From QEXZ01 sp034660015 (GTDB taxonomy: Archaea; Halobacteriota; Syntropharchaeia; Alkanophagales; Methanospirareceae): a stretch of 26,781 bases of DNA. Below the pieces are notes generated by a model that worked only from the letters and a program-made list of their open reading frames with translations, made no database searches and had not been told where the DNA came from. Below are positions 1 through 6,905 of the stretch, piece after piece. Location of the stretch: contig JAYEII010000116.1 of assembly GCA_034660015.1 (NCBI GenBank), positions 1 through 26,781 on the forward strand, given 5' to 3'. The position numbers and the translations under genes were made by a program. The first letter of the stretch is position 1. The number at the start of each line of letters is the position of its first letter.

Positions 1-129
1 GATAAAACCCTCTTAGCGATGGAAAGTGGCGATTTTAGTGGTTGCGACCCGGAATCAGTAAAAAAGGTAAAACGGATGATAGATGTTTCGCGACATAAAA
101 GAGAAAATATAGCGGTGTTCAAAAAATGA
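1..129 (+). CDS. C-terminal fragment, probably NH3-dependent NAD+ synthetase
   Basis: An open frame runs from the window edge to TGA at 127-129 and gives the last 42 residues of a protein. The tail (ESVKKVKRMIDVSRHKRE) resembles the C-terminus of archaeal NAD+ synthetases, where a helix is followed by S-x-HKR and a short basic tail; that enzyme makes NAD+ from deamido-NAD+, ammonia and ATP. The ATP-pyrophosphatase P-loop that would settle the identity lies outside the window, so the name is tentative. The next gene (nmd3) points the opposite way and the two converge on a repeat-filled spacer. Confidence 0.45.
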   Translation, partial: DKTLLAMESGDFSGCDPESVKKVKRMIDVSRHKRENIAVFKK

Positions 130-149
130 TTTGACAATGTCTCATTTCA

Positions 150-281
150 AATTACCGCAGAGAGCGCCGAGTACGCAGAGAAAGTTAGATGCCATGGAAG
201 GGTTAGCTGTCCGATATTAATAGCCGCTTTAACCCCCTAACCCTACATCCTCTGCGCTCTCTGTGAACTCTGCGGTTAATC
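150..281. repeat. Inverted pair of CGCAGAG-type repeats between convergent genes
   Basis: A left arm at about 155-182 (ACCGCAGAGAGCGCCGAG...) faces a right arm at about 252-279 (CTCTGCGCTCTCTGTG...GCGGT). The units are 9-10 nt long and centred on GCAGAG. The arms are largely complementary, so a transcript from either strand could fold back. It belongs to the same general class as the CACAGATT repeats elsewhere in the window but uses a different core word. Confidence 0.7.
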
Positions 282-286
282 GAACA

Positions 287-1234
287 TTATTTTTTTTCTT
301 TTAGCACAGGTAATTTTCTTTTTTCCAAAAAGAAAAAGTGTCGTCGTGCCTTATTCGTTTCTTTTTTCTTCAAGAACGTCCTTTCTCCAGTAGCCACATC
401 CACGCACTCTATTCCTTTTTCTTTCCGCACTTTCTCAACCGAAAACACTTTATCTCCTATTTCCACTTTCTCCCCTTCCTTGAACGCAGGAAGCCTGACA
501 GAAAAAGACACCCGGTATACATTCCTGCCGTCTTTCCTCCCATATAATTTCCGGCTCTCAGAAAAACCGCCACCTAATTTCTTCACTATCTGCCTCGAAA
601 CCCTACGACCGCATTCCATGCTGCTTACGTATATGTCCAGCCCCTCCTTCAACTTCGTTTCTTTAGATATAAAATCCGCATCTCCTAACCCAGAATACGC
701 AATCTCCTCTGCCATAGTGAGTTCTTCATCTGCGGGAATTCTATCGTCTGCTCTTATTTGTACTATACCCGCGTAATACCCACCCGTTATCCTACTACAC
801 CGTTCACAAGTCTCCCTTTTTAAACTAACTGCTATTTCTCCCCTCTCTTCTATTTCTACTCCTTTTATCTCTGCTTTTACCCTCAAAGACACAATCACTC
901 GGTTCTCGACATCTTTTAGCTCGTTTCTCCCCCATCCTTCCACACGGACTTTACATTCATGCCCATACCGCTCTAGTATGTCTTTTCTTATCGCATCCGT
1001 AACCACATCCTCTATGCTCGTCCGCTCTTTTCCTGCTCCTTTGCCCTTGAAATAACCGCCACATATCTCACACACATTTACACGTATCGGTATCGCTAAT
1101 TTTTCAGCATCAATTAACTTTATCCCTTTCGTGAAGCACGCTCTGCATAAAGAATCAAAAAGTTCATCTGTTTTTTTTCCGCATTTCGGGCAAAATTTGC
1201 TCCACCTCTCTTTATCGCCCCTGCTCTCTTTCAT
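287..1234 (-). CDS. nmd3: NMD3 family ribosome biogenesis protein
   Basis: The 315-residue product has the archaeal NMD3 layout: an N-terminal zinc cluster (CPKCGK ... CRAC, about residues 15-33), a second cysteine pair (CEICGG, about 55-60), and the hallmark CERCSR followed by GGYYAGIVQIRA (about 143-162). Eukaryotic NMD3 is the 60S export adaptor; archaeal homologues lack the export tail and are thought to act on the large ribosomal subunit. ATG at 1234 is the only good start. Oddity: the final 17-18 residues (RHFFFLEKRKLPVLKEKK) are encoded by an A/T-rich palindromic repeat also found after the DUF2073 gene at 10.97 kb, so the tail is probably an acquired extension. The upstream promoter motif resembles that of the PUA gene at 26.5 kb. 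Confidence 0.9.
   Translation of the reverse strand: MKESRGDKERWSKFCPKCGKKTDELFDSLCRACFTKGIKLIDAEKLAIPIRVNVCEICGGYFKGKGAGKERTSIEDVVTDAIRKDILERYGHECKVRVEGWGRNELKDVENRVIVSLRVKAEIKGVEIEERGEIAVSLKRETCERCSRITGGYYAGIVQIRADDRIPADEELTMAEEIAYSGLGDADFISKETKLKEGLDIYVSSMECGRRVSRQIVKKLGGGFSESRKLYGRKDGRNVYRVSFSVRLPAFKEGEKVEIGDKVFSVEKVRKEKGIECVDVATGERTFLKKKETNKARRHFFFLEKRKLPVLKEKK
291..343 (-). repeat. A/T-rich hairpin repeat (T-element copy 1) forming the nmd3 3' end
   Basis: Read on the minus strand this is GACACTTTTTCTTTTTGG, then AAAAAAGAAAATTACC, then TGTGCTAAAAGAAAAAAA. It matches 10964-11012 nearly base for base, apart from three extra bases (TTA). TTTTCTTTTT pairs with AAAAAGAAAA around a GGA loop. 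Both copies have the same orientation relative to the gene they end, which suggests a terminator-like element. Here it is translated as the end of NMD3. Confidence 0.85.
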
Positions 1235-1240
1235 ATCGCT

Positions 1241-1280
1241 TTGTTATTGTATATAAACTATAACGTCCTTCTATTCAAGA
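1241..1280 (-). promoter_or_regulatory. Probable nmd3 promoter (shared motif)
   Basis: On the minus strand the region reads TTGAATAG, about 10 nt, then TATAGTTTATATACAAT, ending about 10 nt before ATG. Very similar stretches precede the decarboxylase, eL30 and PUA genes. I read the distal TTRAATAG as the TATA box and the TATATACAA block as the start-site region, because the proximal AT-rich block lies too close to the ATG to position a start upstream of it. That reading is inference. Confidence 0.5.
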
Positions 1281-1355
1281 CACAGATTTACACGGATTTA
1301 CGCAGACTTATTCACGTTTAGCATTGTTGGTTTTTATCGTCTATCTGTGTTAATT

Positions 1356-1395
1356 AAGCCCTTTCAGGGCTTGCGGTGATGTGGGCAGAGCCCAC
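1356..1395. repeat. Double perfect hairpin inside a CACAGATT repeat pair (REP-like)
   Basis: AAGCCCT-TTC-AGGGCTT (1356-1372, 7-bp stem) is followed after GCGGTGAT by GTGGGC-AGA-GCCCAC (1381-1395, 6-bp stem). The block is bounded by TGTGTTAATT on the left and GTTAATCTGTGTC on the right, so it looks inserted into the ordinary repeat. Paired short GC-rich hairpins are typical of REP-like elements mobilised by IS200-type relatives; that link is inference. Confidence 0.6.
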
Positions 1396-1525
1396 AAGCG
1401 TTAATCTGTGTCAATAACATATTTACTATTTTCTTGTTTTTTATCATAACTGGAATCTCCATTTTGTCCTCCCTCGACTATCCTCGCTTGATATTTCGTG
1501 GGATGTGAATTTTCCCAGTTAAATG

Positions 1526-1537
1526 TTTTTATATACT
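1526..1537 (+). promoter_or_regulatory. TATA box of the ribK-ribB operon
   Basis: TTTTTATATACT lies about 60 nt before the ribK ATG. Archaeal start sites lie about 25 nt downstream of the TATA centre, which puts the start near 1557-1560, inside the palindrome at 1554-1575. Confidence 0.6.
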
Positions 1538-1553
1538 ACTTCCTATTTATGAG

Positions 1554-1575
1554 TTATATCTCAAAATTGATATAA
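1554..1575 (+). promoter_or_regulatory. Candidate RbkR operator (perfect palindrome)
   Basis: TTATATC at 1554-1560 and GATATAA at 1569-1575 are perfect inverted copies separated by 8 nt. The site overlaps the predicted transcription start of an operon whose first gene encodes a winged-helix/riboflavin-kinase fusion. A dimeric HTH protein bound here would block initiation, so autoregulation is the simple reading. No binding data are visible; the site is inferred from symmetry and position. Confidence 0.45.
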
Positions 1576-1594
1576 AAGGGAGACCGAGACGAAG

Positions 1595-2275
1595 ATGAAC
1601 GGGGATATAATGCTTTCGCTAAGAAAGCTCGCTTTGTTAGGTGCCGTAGAACAACCTGTTAAGGTTTCTTCGGGGCATTTCGCCGAAGCGATTGGCTTAA
1701 GCGTACAAACCGCCGCAAGGCGACTTCAAGAACTCGAAAAAAATGGCCTTGTGCATAGAAGAATAATAGCAGATGGACAGTGGGTAATACTGACAAAAAG
1801 AGGGATAGAGCAATTAAAGCGCGAATGCTATGAGTATCATGAACTGTTTTTTTCCACGCCGAAAATTGAAGTTGAGATAGGAGGTCGCTTGATTAGAGGT
1901 TTGGGTGAGGGGGCGTATTATACAACACTGGACGGGTACAAAGGGCAATTTGAAGCTAAACTGGGCTTTGCTCCTTTTCCCGGCACCGTAAATCTCAGCC
2001 TTGACTTGCTATGTATGGTAACAAGGAAGAAGCTGGAGGGTCGAGGTGGAATAGAAATAGAAGGGTTTAAATTAGAAAACAGGACCTTTGGCGGTGCTAA
2101 GTGTTTCCCCTGTAAGATACTGGATGACCGGGCGGAAGGGATTAAAAGTGCAGTCATCCTTCCTAATCGAACACATTATCCTGAAGACATTCTGGAGCTA
2201 ATTTCGCCTATTTTCCTGCGTGGCGAACTCGGTCTGAGAGATGGAGATATGGTGAGAATAAGCGTGGTAATATGA
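1595..2275 (+). CDS. ribK: CTP-dependent riboflavin kinase with N-terminal HTH regulator domain (RbkR type)
   Basis: The 226-residue protein has two parts. Residues 6-75 form a winged-helix domain (FAEAIGLSVQTAARRLQELEKNGLV as the recognition region). Residues 90-226 form the archaeal riboflavin kinase fold, with GEGAYYTTLDGY, GFAPFPGTVNLSLD, and a C-terminal strand rich in hydrophobics. The kinase uses CTP to phosphorylate riboflavin to FMN. The HTH fusion is the arrangement of RbkR, known as a transcriptional regulator of riboflavin genes. It is the first gene of a two-gene operon; its TGA (2273-2275) overlaps the ribB ATG in ATGA, which implies translational coupling. A second in-frame ATG at 1610 is possible, but 1595 keeps the full HTH. 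Confidence 0.92.
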   Translation: MNGDIMLSLRKLALLGAVEQPVKVSSGHFAEAIGLSVQTAARRLQELEKNGLVHRRIIADGQWVILTKRGIEQLKRECYEYHELFFSTPKIEVEIGGRLIRGLGEGAYYTTLDGYKGQFEAKLGFAPFPGTVNLSLDLLCMVTRKKLEGRGGIEIEGFKLENRTFGGAKCFPCKILDDRAEGIKSAVILPNRTHYPEDILELISPIFLRGELGLRDGDMVRISVVI

Positions 2276-3000
2276 ATATGAACAATAGGGACATCCCGGA
2301 ATCGGTAAAAAAGGGCATAGAATACGTGAAAAAAGGAAAGCTCGTATTGATATATGATGCAGAGGACAGGGAAGGCGAGACCGATTTTGTACTGCCCGCT
2401 TCTTCTATCACGTCACAAAAGGTCGCGTATTTTAGAAAAGAAGCCGGTGGACTTATATGTGTTGCTATTCATCCTGTCGCAGCAGAGCGACTTGGTCTTC
2501 CACTCATGAGCGACATTTTAAGAAACGTGAACTCCAACTTCTCGCCTCTAAGAAGAATAGTGGAAGAAAAGGGCGACCTTTTGTACGATAACCGTTCCTC
2601 TTTCTCCCTGTGGGTGAATCATCGTGACACGTTCACGGGTATAACGGATAGAGACAGGGCGTTGACGATAAAAAAAATGGGAGAAGCCGTGGACAAAGTA
2701 TTAAACGGAAATGACAGCTCTTACGATTTCTACTCGGAGTTCCGAACCCCCGGGCACGTTTCAATACTAAAAGCTGCGGACGGGTTAATGGAAGAAAGAA
2801 GAGGACAGACCGAGCTTTCTGTGGCATTGGCGTTGCTTGCGGGCATATCCCCTGCAATGGTAATATGCGAGATGCTGGACAGTGAATCAGGAGGTGCTGT
2901 TTCCAAAGCAGACGCAATCGCTTTTGCATCGGAGCGAGATGTGATTTTTATGGAAGGAAAGGAGATAATACAGGGGTATCAATCAATTACCTCGCTATGA
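2272..3000 (+). CDS. ribB: 3,4-dihydroxy-2-butanone 4-phosphate synthase
   Basis: The 242-residue enzyme converts ribulose 5-phosphate to dihydroxybutanone phosphate and formate, which supplies the four-carbon unit of riboflavin. Family motifs are all present: the acidic metal/substrate loop DAEDREGETD (about 29-38), HRDTFTGITDRDRALTI (about 117-133), the phosphate loop FRTPGHV (about 157-163), and RRGQTELSVALALLAGI (about 176-192) followed by CEML. There is no fused GTP cyclohydrolase II domain, as usual in archaea. The ATGA overlap with ribK places both genes in one transcript, joining supply of the ring with conversion to FMN. Confidence 0.95.
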   Translation: MNMNNRDIPESVKKGIEYVKKGKLVLIYDAEDREGETDFVLPASSITSQKVAYFRKEAGGLICVAIHPVAAERLGLPLMSDILRNVNSNFSPLRRIVEEKGDLLYDNRSSFSLWVNHRDTFTGITDRDRALTIKKMGEAVDKVLNGNDSSYDFYSEFRTPGHVSILKAADGLMEERRGQTELSVALALLAGISPAMVICEMLDSESGGAVSKADAIAFASERDVIFMEGKEIIQGYQSITSL

Positions 3001-3179
3001 TATGATATTCCAACTCTACTGCTTCTTTTCCTCTCTGTAACACTCATTTTCAAAAAATAATACGAATCGTGTCAGCGATAACGCCTTTTGCTATTGCTTT
3101 GGGATAGCCTACCCTCATCATCCTTTTTTGAAGGGGCACGTTTCCGCTAACCGAGCGGAAATTGCTTCTTTTGCTTGTC
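3001..3179. other. Convergent spacer with one hairpin
   Basis: This separates the 3' ends of ribB (+) and the UPF0058 gene (-). TTTCCGCT (3141-3148) and AGCGGAAA (3154-3161) form an 8-bp perfect stem with a 5-nt loop, a possible terminator for the minus-strand gene. A minus-strand stretch with codon-like content (MMRVGYPKAIAKGVIADTIR, about 3050-3120) is too short and has no recognisable family. Confidence 0.5.
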
Positions 3180-3398
3180 TTACAAGAAGGGGCTATTGTC
3201 TCTTGCGGCCAGCGACGCAAGTTCGGTACCAAGAATGAAAACAGCCTGTTTATGCTCCTCTTTGCTACGATGTACCTGAAACGGGGAGATATTCAGGTCG
3301 TTGTACTTCGCGAAATCACAGCCCACACCGTTCTCCTCACAGTGCTTCTTCAACTGAGCCAATAACAAATGCAAATGTACCAGCTCTTCCTTCTTCAT
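3180..3398 (-). CDS. UPF0058 family protein
   Basis: The 72-residue product MKKEELVHLHLLLAQLKKH ... ISPFQVHRSKEEHKQAVFILG matches the archaeal UPF0058 pattern: KEEL-x-LH near the N-terminus and the conserved H-x-SK-x-EHK-x-A-x-F-x-LG block. The function is unknown; the histidines suggest metal binding, but that is speculation. It is a little shorter at the C-terminus than I expect for the family. A TATA box about 27 nt upstream of the ATG implies a leaderless transcript. The promoter region is shared divergently with tRNA-Thr. Confidence 0.85.
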   Translation of the reverse strand: MKKEELVHLHLLLAQLKKHCEENGVGCDFAKYNDLNISPFQVHRSKEEHKQAVFILGTELASLAARDNSPFL

Positions 3399-3417
3399 GT
3401 TTTATACTTGTTATTTT

Positions 3418-3431
3418 TACTATATAAATAC
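3418..3431. promoter_or_regulatory. TATA box between divergent UPF0058 and tRNA-Thr
   Basis: TACTATATAAATAC reads as a TATA box on both strands. On the minus strand it is about 27 nt from the UPF0058 ATG, a leaderless spacing. On the plus strand it is about 45 nt from the first tRNA base, allowing a short 5' leader. Confidence 0.55.
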
Positions 3432-3470
3432 TTTTGTTCACACAAAAAAATATTTTCACGTGCCATGCAT

Positions 3471-3541
3471 GCCGCTGTGGCTTAGAGGTAGAGCAGCTGA
3501 TTCGTAATCAGCAGGTCGTGGGTTCAAGCCCCACCGGCGGC
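3471..3541 (+). tRNA. tRNA-Thr (anticodon CGU)
   Basis: A complete cloverleaf is visible: acceptor GCCGCTG pairing with CGGCGGC, D arm GCTTAGAGGTAGAGC, anticodon arm GCTGA-TTCGTAA-TCAGC with CGT at the centre, and T arm GTGGG-TTCAAGC-CCCAC. The next base is T, the usual discriminator of archaeal tRNA-Thr. There is no intron and no encoded CCA. It reads the ACG codon. Confidence 0.95.
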
Positions 3542-3578
3542 TTTCTCTCATCCTGACGTTGGAGATAGAAATAAGAAC

Positions 3579-5069
3579 ATGAACATGCAACACAAAACAG
3601 AAACTAAAACGGTATTGCAAAAGGAGAATAATTTCAGTGAATGGTATAGCGAGATACTGAAGCGCGCTGAGATATTAGATGTCCGGTATCCCGTGAAAGG
3701 CGCATATGTGTGGTATCCATACGGCTATAAGCTGAGGAATCTCACATACGCGTTTTTACGCTCTCTGATGGATAAAGACCATGAAGAAACGCTGTTTCCT
3801 ATGTTGATACCGAAAGAAGAGTTAATGAAAGAGCGCGAACACATAAAAGGGTTTGAAGAGGAGGTTTTCTGGGTTACAAAAGGCGGAAGCACCGAGTTGG
3901 ATGTCCCTCTTGCACTTCGCCCAACTTCGGAAACCGCAATATATCCCGTCTTCAAGGTCTGGATCAGGTCACATCGCGACTTGCCTATCCGGATATACCA
4001 GATAGTGAACACGTTCAGATATGAAACAAGGCATACGAGACCCCTTATTCGACTGCGTGAGATAACCTCCTTTAAAGAGGCGCATACCGCACACGCAAGT
4101 CGTGCCGAGGCAGAGGAACAAATAAAAAAGGCGGTGGCGTTATACAAAAACTTCTTTGATGTGCTTGCTGTTCCTTATGTGACCACGAAAAGACCCGACT
4201 GGGACAAATTCCCGGGAGCAGAGTATTCTATTGCTTTTGATACGCTTATGCCCGACGGAAGGACAATGCAGATTGCGACAATCCATTTGCTTGGCGAGAC
4301 TTTTGCAAGAACGTTTGACATAAAATATGAGGATAAAGACGGCTCGTTGAAGTACGTGAATCAGACGTGCTATGGCATTTCGGAAAGGTGCGTTGCCGCG
4401 GTAATATCCGTTCATGGTGACGAGCATGGTTTGATGCTGCCCCCTGCGGTCGCCCCCCTACAGGTGGTTATCGTGCCTATTGTGTATTCAAGCGAGGGGA
4501 AAAATAAAGAAACGAACGTGGGGAAATTTTGTTCTGAGGTGTTCGCGAAACTAAAGGAAGCAGGAATAAGGGCTTTTTTCGATGATTCCGCGGAACGGCC
4601 CGGTGCGAAATATTACAGGTGGGAAATGAAAGGGGTGCCGTTGAGAATAGAGATAGGTCCACGGGATATAAGGAACAATAGATGTGTATTTGTAAGAAGG
4701 GACGACTTCTCAAAAATGCAAGTTCCAATTAGCGATGTCGTGCCCGAAGCGAAGCGGGCATTAAATAAAATCCACGCCTGTATCGCCAAGCGTGCAAAAG
4801 AAACTTTTTTCGCTCACGTGTCCGAAGGCGGGGAGAAGATGAACGAGCTAAGCAGCACTGCATCCGGTATCGTTTCTATATTCTTGTGTGAACGCGAAAA
4901 GTGTGGCCAGGAAGTAGTGGCGCGTCTTGGTGCAGGTGTAACGGTGTTGGGAGAGCTGATAGAAGGGGATAAGGCGGAAGGAACCAAAAAAAGCGTAAAG
5001 AGCGGCGACGGTAACTGCATAATTTGCTCGCGGAAAGGGAGGCGAGTGTATATTGCAAGAGCATATTGA
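3579..5069 (+). CDS. proS: Prolyl-tRNA synthetase (archaeal/eukaryotic type)
   Basis: This 496-residue class II synthetase charges tRNA-Pro. Visible features include motif 1 (FPMLIPKEELMKEREHIKGF, about 69-88), the adenylate region LRPTSETAIYPVFKVWIRSH, motif 2 (FRYETRHTRPLIRLREITSF, about 146-165), a GEHG-like loop (SVHGDEHGLMLPPAVAPLQV), an anticodon-binding domain, and a C-terminal zinc-type domain (CEREKCGQ ... GNCIICSRKGRRVYIARAY) ending in the Tyr typical of this subtype. Length fits the family. The ATG at 3579 has GGAGA about 13 nt upstream; a second ATG at 3585 is nearly equivalent. It follows tRNA-Thr directly, with no promoter-like sequence between them that I could see. Confidence 0.96.
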   Translation: MNMQHKTETKTVLQKENNFSEWYSEILKRAEILDVRYPVKGAYVWYPYGYKLRNLTYAFLRSLMDKDHEETLFPMLIPKEELMKEREHIKGFEEEVFWVTKGGSTELDVPLALRPTSETAIYPVFKVWIRSHRDLPIRIYQIVNTFRYETRHTRPLIRLREITSFKEAHTAHASRAEAEEQIKKAVALYKNFFDVLAVPYVTTKRPDWDKFPGAEYSIAFDTLMPDGRTMQIATIHLLGETFARTFDIKYEDKDGSLKYVNQTCYGISERCVAAVISVHGDEHGLMLPPAVAPLQVVIVPIVYSSEGKNKETNVGKFCSEVFAKLKEAGIRAFFDDSAERPGAKYYRWEMKGVPLRIEIGPRDIRNNRCVFVRRDDFSKMQVPISDVVPEAKRALNKIHACIAKRAKETFFAHVSEGGEKMNELSSTASGIVSIFLCEREKCGQEVVARLGAGVTVLGELIEGDKAEGTKKSVKSGDGNCIICSRKGRRVYIARAY

Positions 5070-5078
5070 AAAAAAATA

Positions 5079-5202
5079 TAGACACAGATTAACGCAGATT
5101 AACACAGATTAACGCAGATGAAAAGATTAATGCCGTTAAAAATAGCTCAGCCAACTCACCAAAAGAAAAAATCCGTGTAAATCCGTGTAAATCTGTGTCT
5201 CA
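5079..5202. repeat. Phased 10-nt CACAGATTAA array with facing arm
   Basis: Four perfect-length decamers of the form RACRCAGATT run from 5081 to 5120. An opposed arm of three decamers, ATCYGTGTAA, runs from 5171 to 5200. The two arms are complementary and could form a cruciform or an RNA hairpin with a ~50-nt loop. It fills the gap between proS and the SIS gene. Confidence 0.85.
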
Positions 5203-5286
5203 AACAGAAAGAAGTTTTATACTTTATGTACAATGAAAAAGCGAAAAGCTTAAACAGGGGTAAATCTCTTTCCTTACAATAGTTTT

Positions 5287-6405
5287 ATGAGTGCGAAAAA
5301 AGTCAGAAAAAGGGTAGGGTATATCAAAGGTGTGATGAAGAATGTTCATAAAGTCAACAAGAAGGAGTTTGAAGCTTTTTATGATGACCTCAACTCCGCG
5401 GATTGTATTATTCTCGTCGGGGAGGGAAGATCGCAGAGCGCATTGTACATAGGAATGGGGCAAATGGACAAATGGGTGCGAACAATGGTGGACGTAGATT
5501 TCCCGGGTAGAAACATAGTGGAAGCAGCGCCGGTATTGGAGAAGAAGTATGATAAGATAGCGCTGCTTGTGAATTCCGGGAGTGGTGAGACAGCAACGCC
5601 GAAAATAGTGGTTAAGCAACTCGCTGATTATATCGAGCGCGAGAAGACCGATAAATTCACCATTGACGCGGTTGTCTCGAACACGAATTCCTCGATTGGG
5701 AAGATAGGAGAAAAAGATTATGGTAATGTGGTCGAACTGAGGGGGAGGGAGAGAAAATCTGATAGGGCTAATGCGTTTCTCAAACACGGCATAATGAACG
5801 ATGTTTATGAATTGGGCTCTTTGCTGCTGTTTCAGAAACTAAAAGAGGCGATAAACGAGAAGAAGGATTATAATGCGGTATTCGAGAAGATGGAAGAGGA
5901 ATCAAAAGTTGTAGGCAAAATTGTGGATGAGTTTGTCAGTTCTGATGTTTATAAAACCATTATTGACAAACTGGAGACGAGAAGCAGCATAACCATGGGT
6001 GGATTGGGACCCGCAAGAAACGTGGCAAAGATGACCGCAATAAGGCTGCAGCACGTTAAAAGAGCCATTGGCGATGAGGCTTATTTGTCCGGACCTTTTG
6101 CACCAAGACCGCGCGCAGGTGATATTCTATTTTTAATCTCGTGGTCTGGAGAGACCGAACCGCTTTTGAAATGGTGTAAAGAGCAAAAAGAATTTGGTGG
6201 CTGTGTCTATTCTATCGTGGGTAATGAATCCGCCTTATCGCGGGAGTCTGAAAGTTTCATAATAGAATCTTCGCCTACGACCTTTTATGCGCGTGCGACT
6301 TTTGCTCTTAGCCCTCTTCCATTGCATCTGGTCGAAAGACTTCGAGAACGTGGGTTCAAACTGCCCGAATACATTATGGGCTGGTGGCACACGGTGATGC
6401 AATAG
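5287..6405 (+). CDS. Tandem SIS-domain phosphosugar-binding protein
   Basis: The 372-residue protein holds two SIS (sugar isomerase) domains. The first spans about residues 30-190, with ILVGEGRSQSAL and the phosphate loop NSGSGETATP. The second spans about 205-360, with ITMGGLGPARN and ISWSGETEPL. Two domains in one chain resemble the isomerase half of GlmS and some archaeal bifunctional sugar isomerases, but I see no feature naming a substrate, so an isomerase or sugar-phosphate sensor role is all that can be said. The 3' end overlaps the convergent decarboxylase gene by 32 bp. Confidence 0.8.
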   Translation: MSAKKVRKRVGYIKGVMKNVHKVNKKEFEAFYDDLNSADCIILVGEGRSQSALYIGMGQMDKWVRTMVDVDFPGRNIVEAAPVLEKKYDKIALLVNSGSGETATPKIVVKQLADYIEREKTDKFTIDAVVSNTNSSIGKIGEKDYGNVVELRGRERKSDRANAFLKHGIMNDVYELGSLLLFQKLKEAINEKKDYNAVFEKMEEESKVVGKIVDEFVSSDVYKTIIDKLETRSSITMGGLGPARNVAKMTAIRLQHVKRAIGDEAYLSGPFAPRPRAGDILFLISWSGETEPLLKWCKEQKEFGGCVYSIVGNESALSRESESFIIESSPTTFYARATFALSPLPLHLVERLRERGFKLPEYIMGWWHTVMQ

Positions 6406-6871
6406 CTGTTTTCCTGCACTTCACCTTATCCCCCTTTTTCACCCGTATCTCAAAACCTTCGGGAATGCTCACATCCACACGTGAGCCAAAACAAATTTTA
6501 CCTATTCTTTCCGTTTTAACAACACTCTGCCCCTCGTTCACATCGCACTTTATTTCCCTCGTAAAAAATCCCGCTATTTGCACTACTTTTACATCCCCGT
6601 ATTTTGTCATGAGTTCTATTGTATTCCTCGTATTGAAATCAGCGTCACGGATGAAAGCGGGCTTAAAACTGCCTTTCTCTGGCGTTATTCTTTTCACCAC
6701 GCCGTCTAATGGCGCAGCCGTGATGTGCACATTATGAAGATGCATAAATATAGAGATGATTCTGCTTTCTTGCGAAGCATTTTTGATCAAACTTTTTTTA
6801 AAAGTTTGTATCCTTATTACCTTCCCGCTTGCTGGCGAGAGCATGTAGTATTTGTCATTTGGATTTGTCAT
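6374..6871 (-). CDS. asd: Archaetidylserine decarboxylase (PSD family), with repeat-derived insertion
   Basis: The 165-residue protein shows the short PSD family pattern: SPASGKVIRI at the N-terminus, ISIFMHLHNVHITAAPLDGVV (about 39-59, with the family His), and FGSRVDVSIPEG, where cleavage before Ser130 would create the pyruvoyl group. The enzyme makes archaetidylethanolamine from archaetidylserine. Two oddities stand out. There is no N-terminal membrane segment, so the protein is shorter than most relatives. Residues 22-34 (QTFKKSLIKNASQ) are encoded by a palindromic repeat also found in the transposase remnant at 12.0 kb. If the TATA-like block beside the ATG is the true promoter, translation would begin at Met10. 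Confidence 0.82.
   Translation of the reverse strand: MTNPNDKYYMLSPASGKVIRIQTFKKSLIKNASQESRIISIFMHLHNVHITAAPLDGVVKRITPEKGSFKPAFIRDADFNTRNTIELMTKYGDVKVVQIAGFFTREIKCDVNEGQSVVKTERIGKICFGSRVDVSIPEGFEIRVKKGDKVKCRKTAIASPCATSP
6771..6810 (-). repeat. Palindromic coding element (H-element copy 1) inside asd
   Basis: On the minus strand it reads CAAACTTTTAAAAAAAGTTT then GATCAAAAATGCTTCGCA. The copy at 12006-12043 has 36 of 38 identical bases. ACTTTT and AAAAGT form the stem. It is in frame and stop-free within asd, placed between two beta strands of the family core. Confidence 0.8.
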
Positions 6872-6905
6872 TGTATATAAAGAGTAGCTCTCTCCTATTT
6901 AATTT
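6871..6905 (-). promoter_or_regulatory. Promoter motif upstream of asd
   Basis: Minus strand: TAAATTAAATAGGAGAGAGC then TACTCTTTATATACAA, ending directly at the ATG. It matches the blocks before nmd3, eL30 and the PUA gene. A start site 25 nt after TTAAATAG would lie a few bases before the ATG, a nearly leaderless mRNA. Confidence 0.5.

Larger units (their letters stand above)
1235..1594. other. Intergenic region: divergent promoters, repeats, double hairpin
   Basis: No gene is visible in these 360 bases between divergent nmd3 and ribK. From left to right they hold the nmd3 promoter motif (1241-1280), CACAGATT-type repeats facing right (about 1277-1308), the opposite arm (1341-1355), a double hairpin (1356-1395), a further repeat arm (TTAATCTGTGTC, 1401-1412), and the ribK promoter with a palindrome (1526-1575). 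Confidence 0.7.

Noticed and set aside
3050..3232. 60-codon minus-strand frame downstream of UPF0058
   Set aside because: Half of it is a shadow of UPF0058. The remaining ~23 codons look codon-like but match nothing I know.
5079..5202. CRISPR array
   Set aside because: Units are 10 nt with no unique spacers, and no cas genes are present. It is a simple phased repeat.
5224..5787. 187-codon minus-strand frame opposite the SIS gene
   Set aside because: Antisense shadow; the plus-strand SIS motifs are unambiguous.
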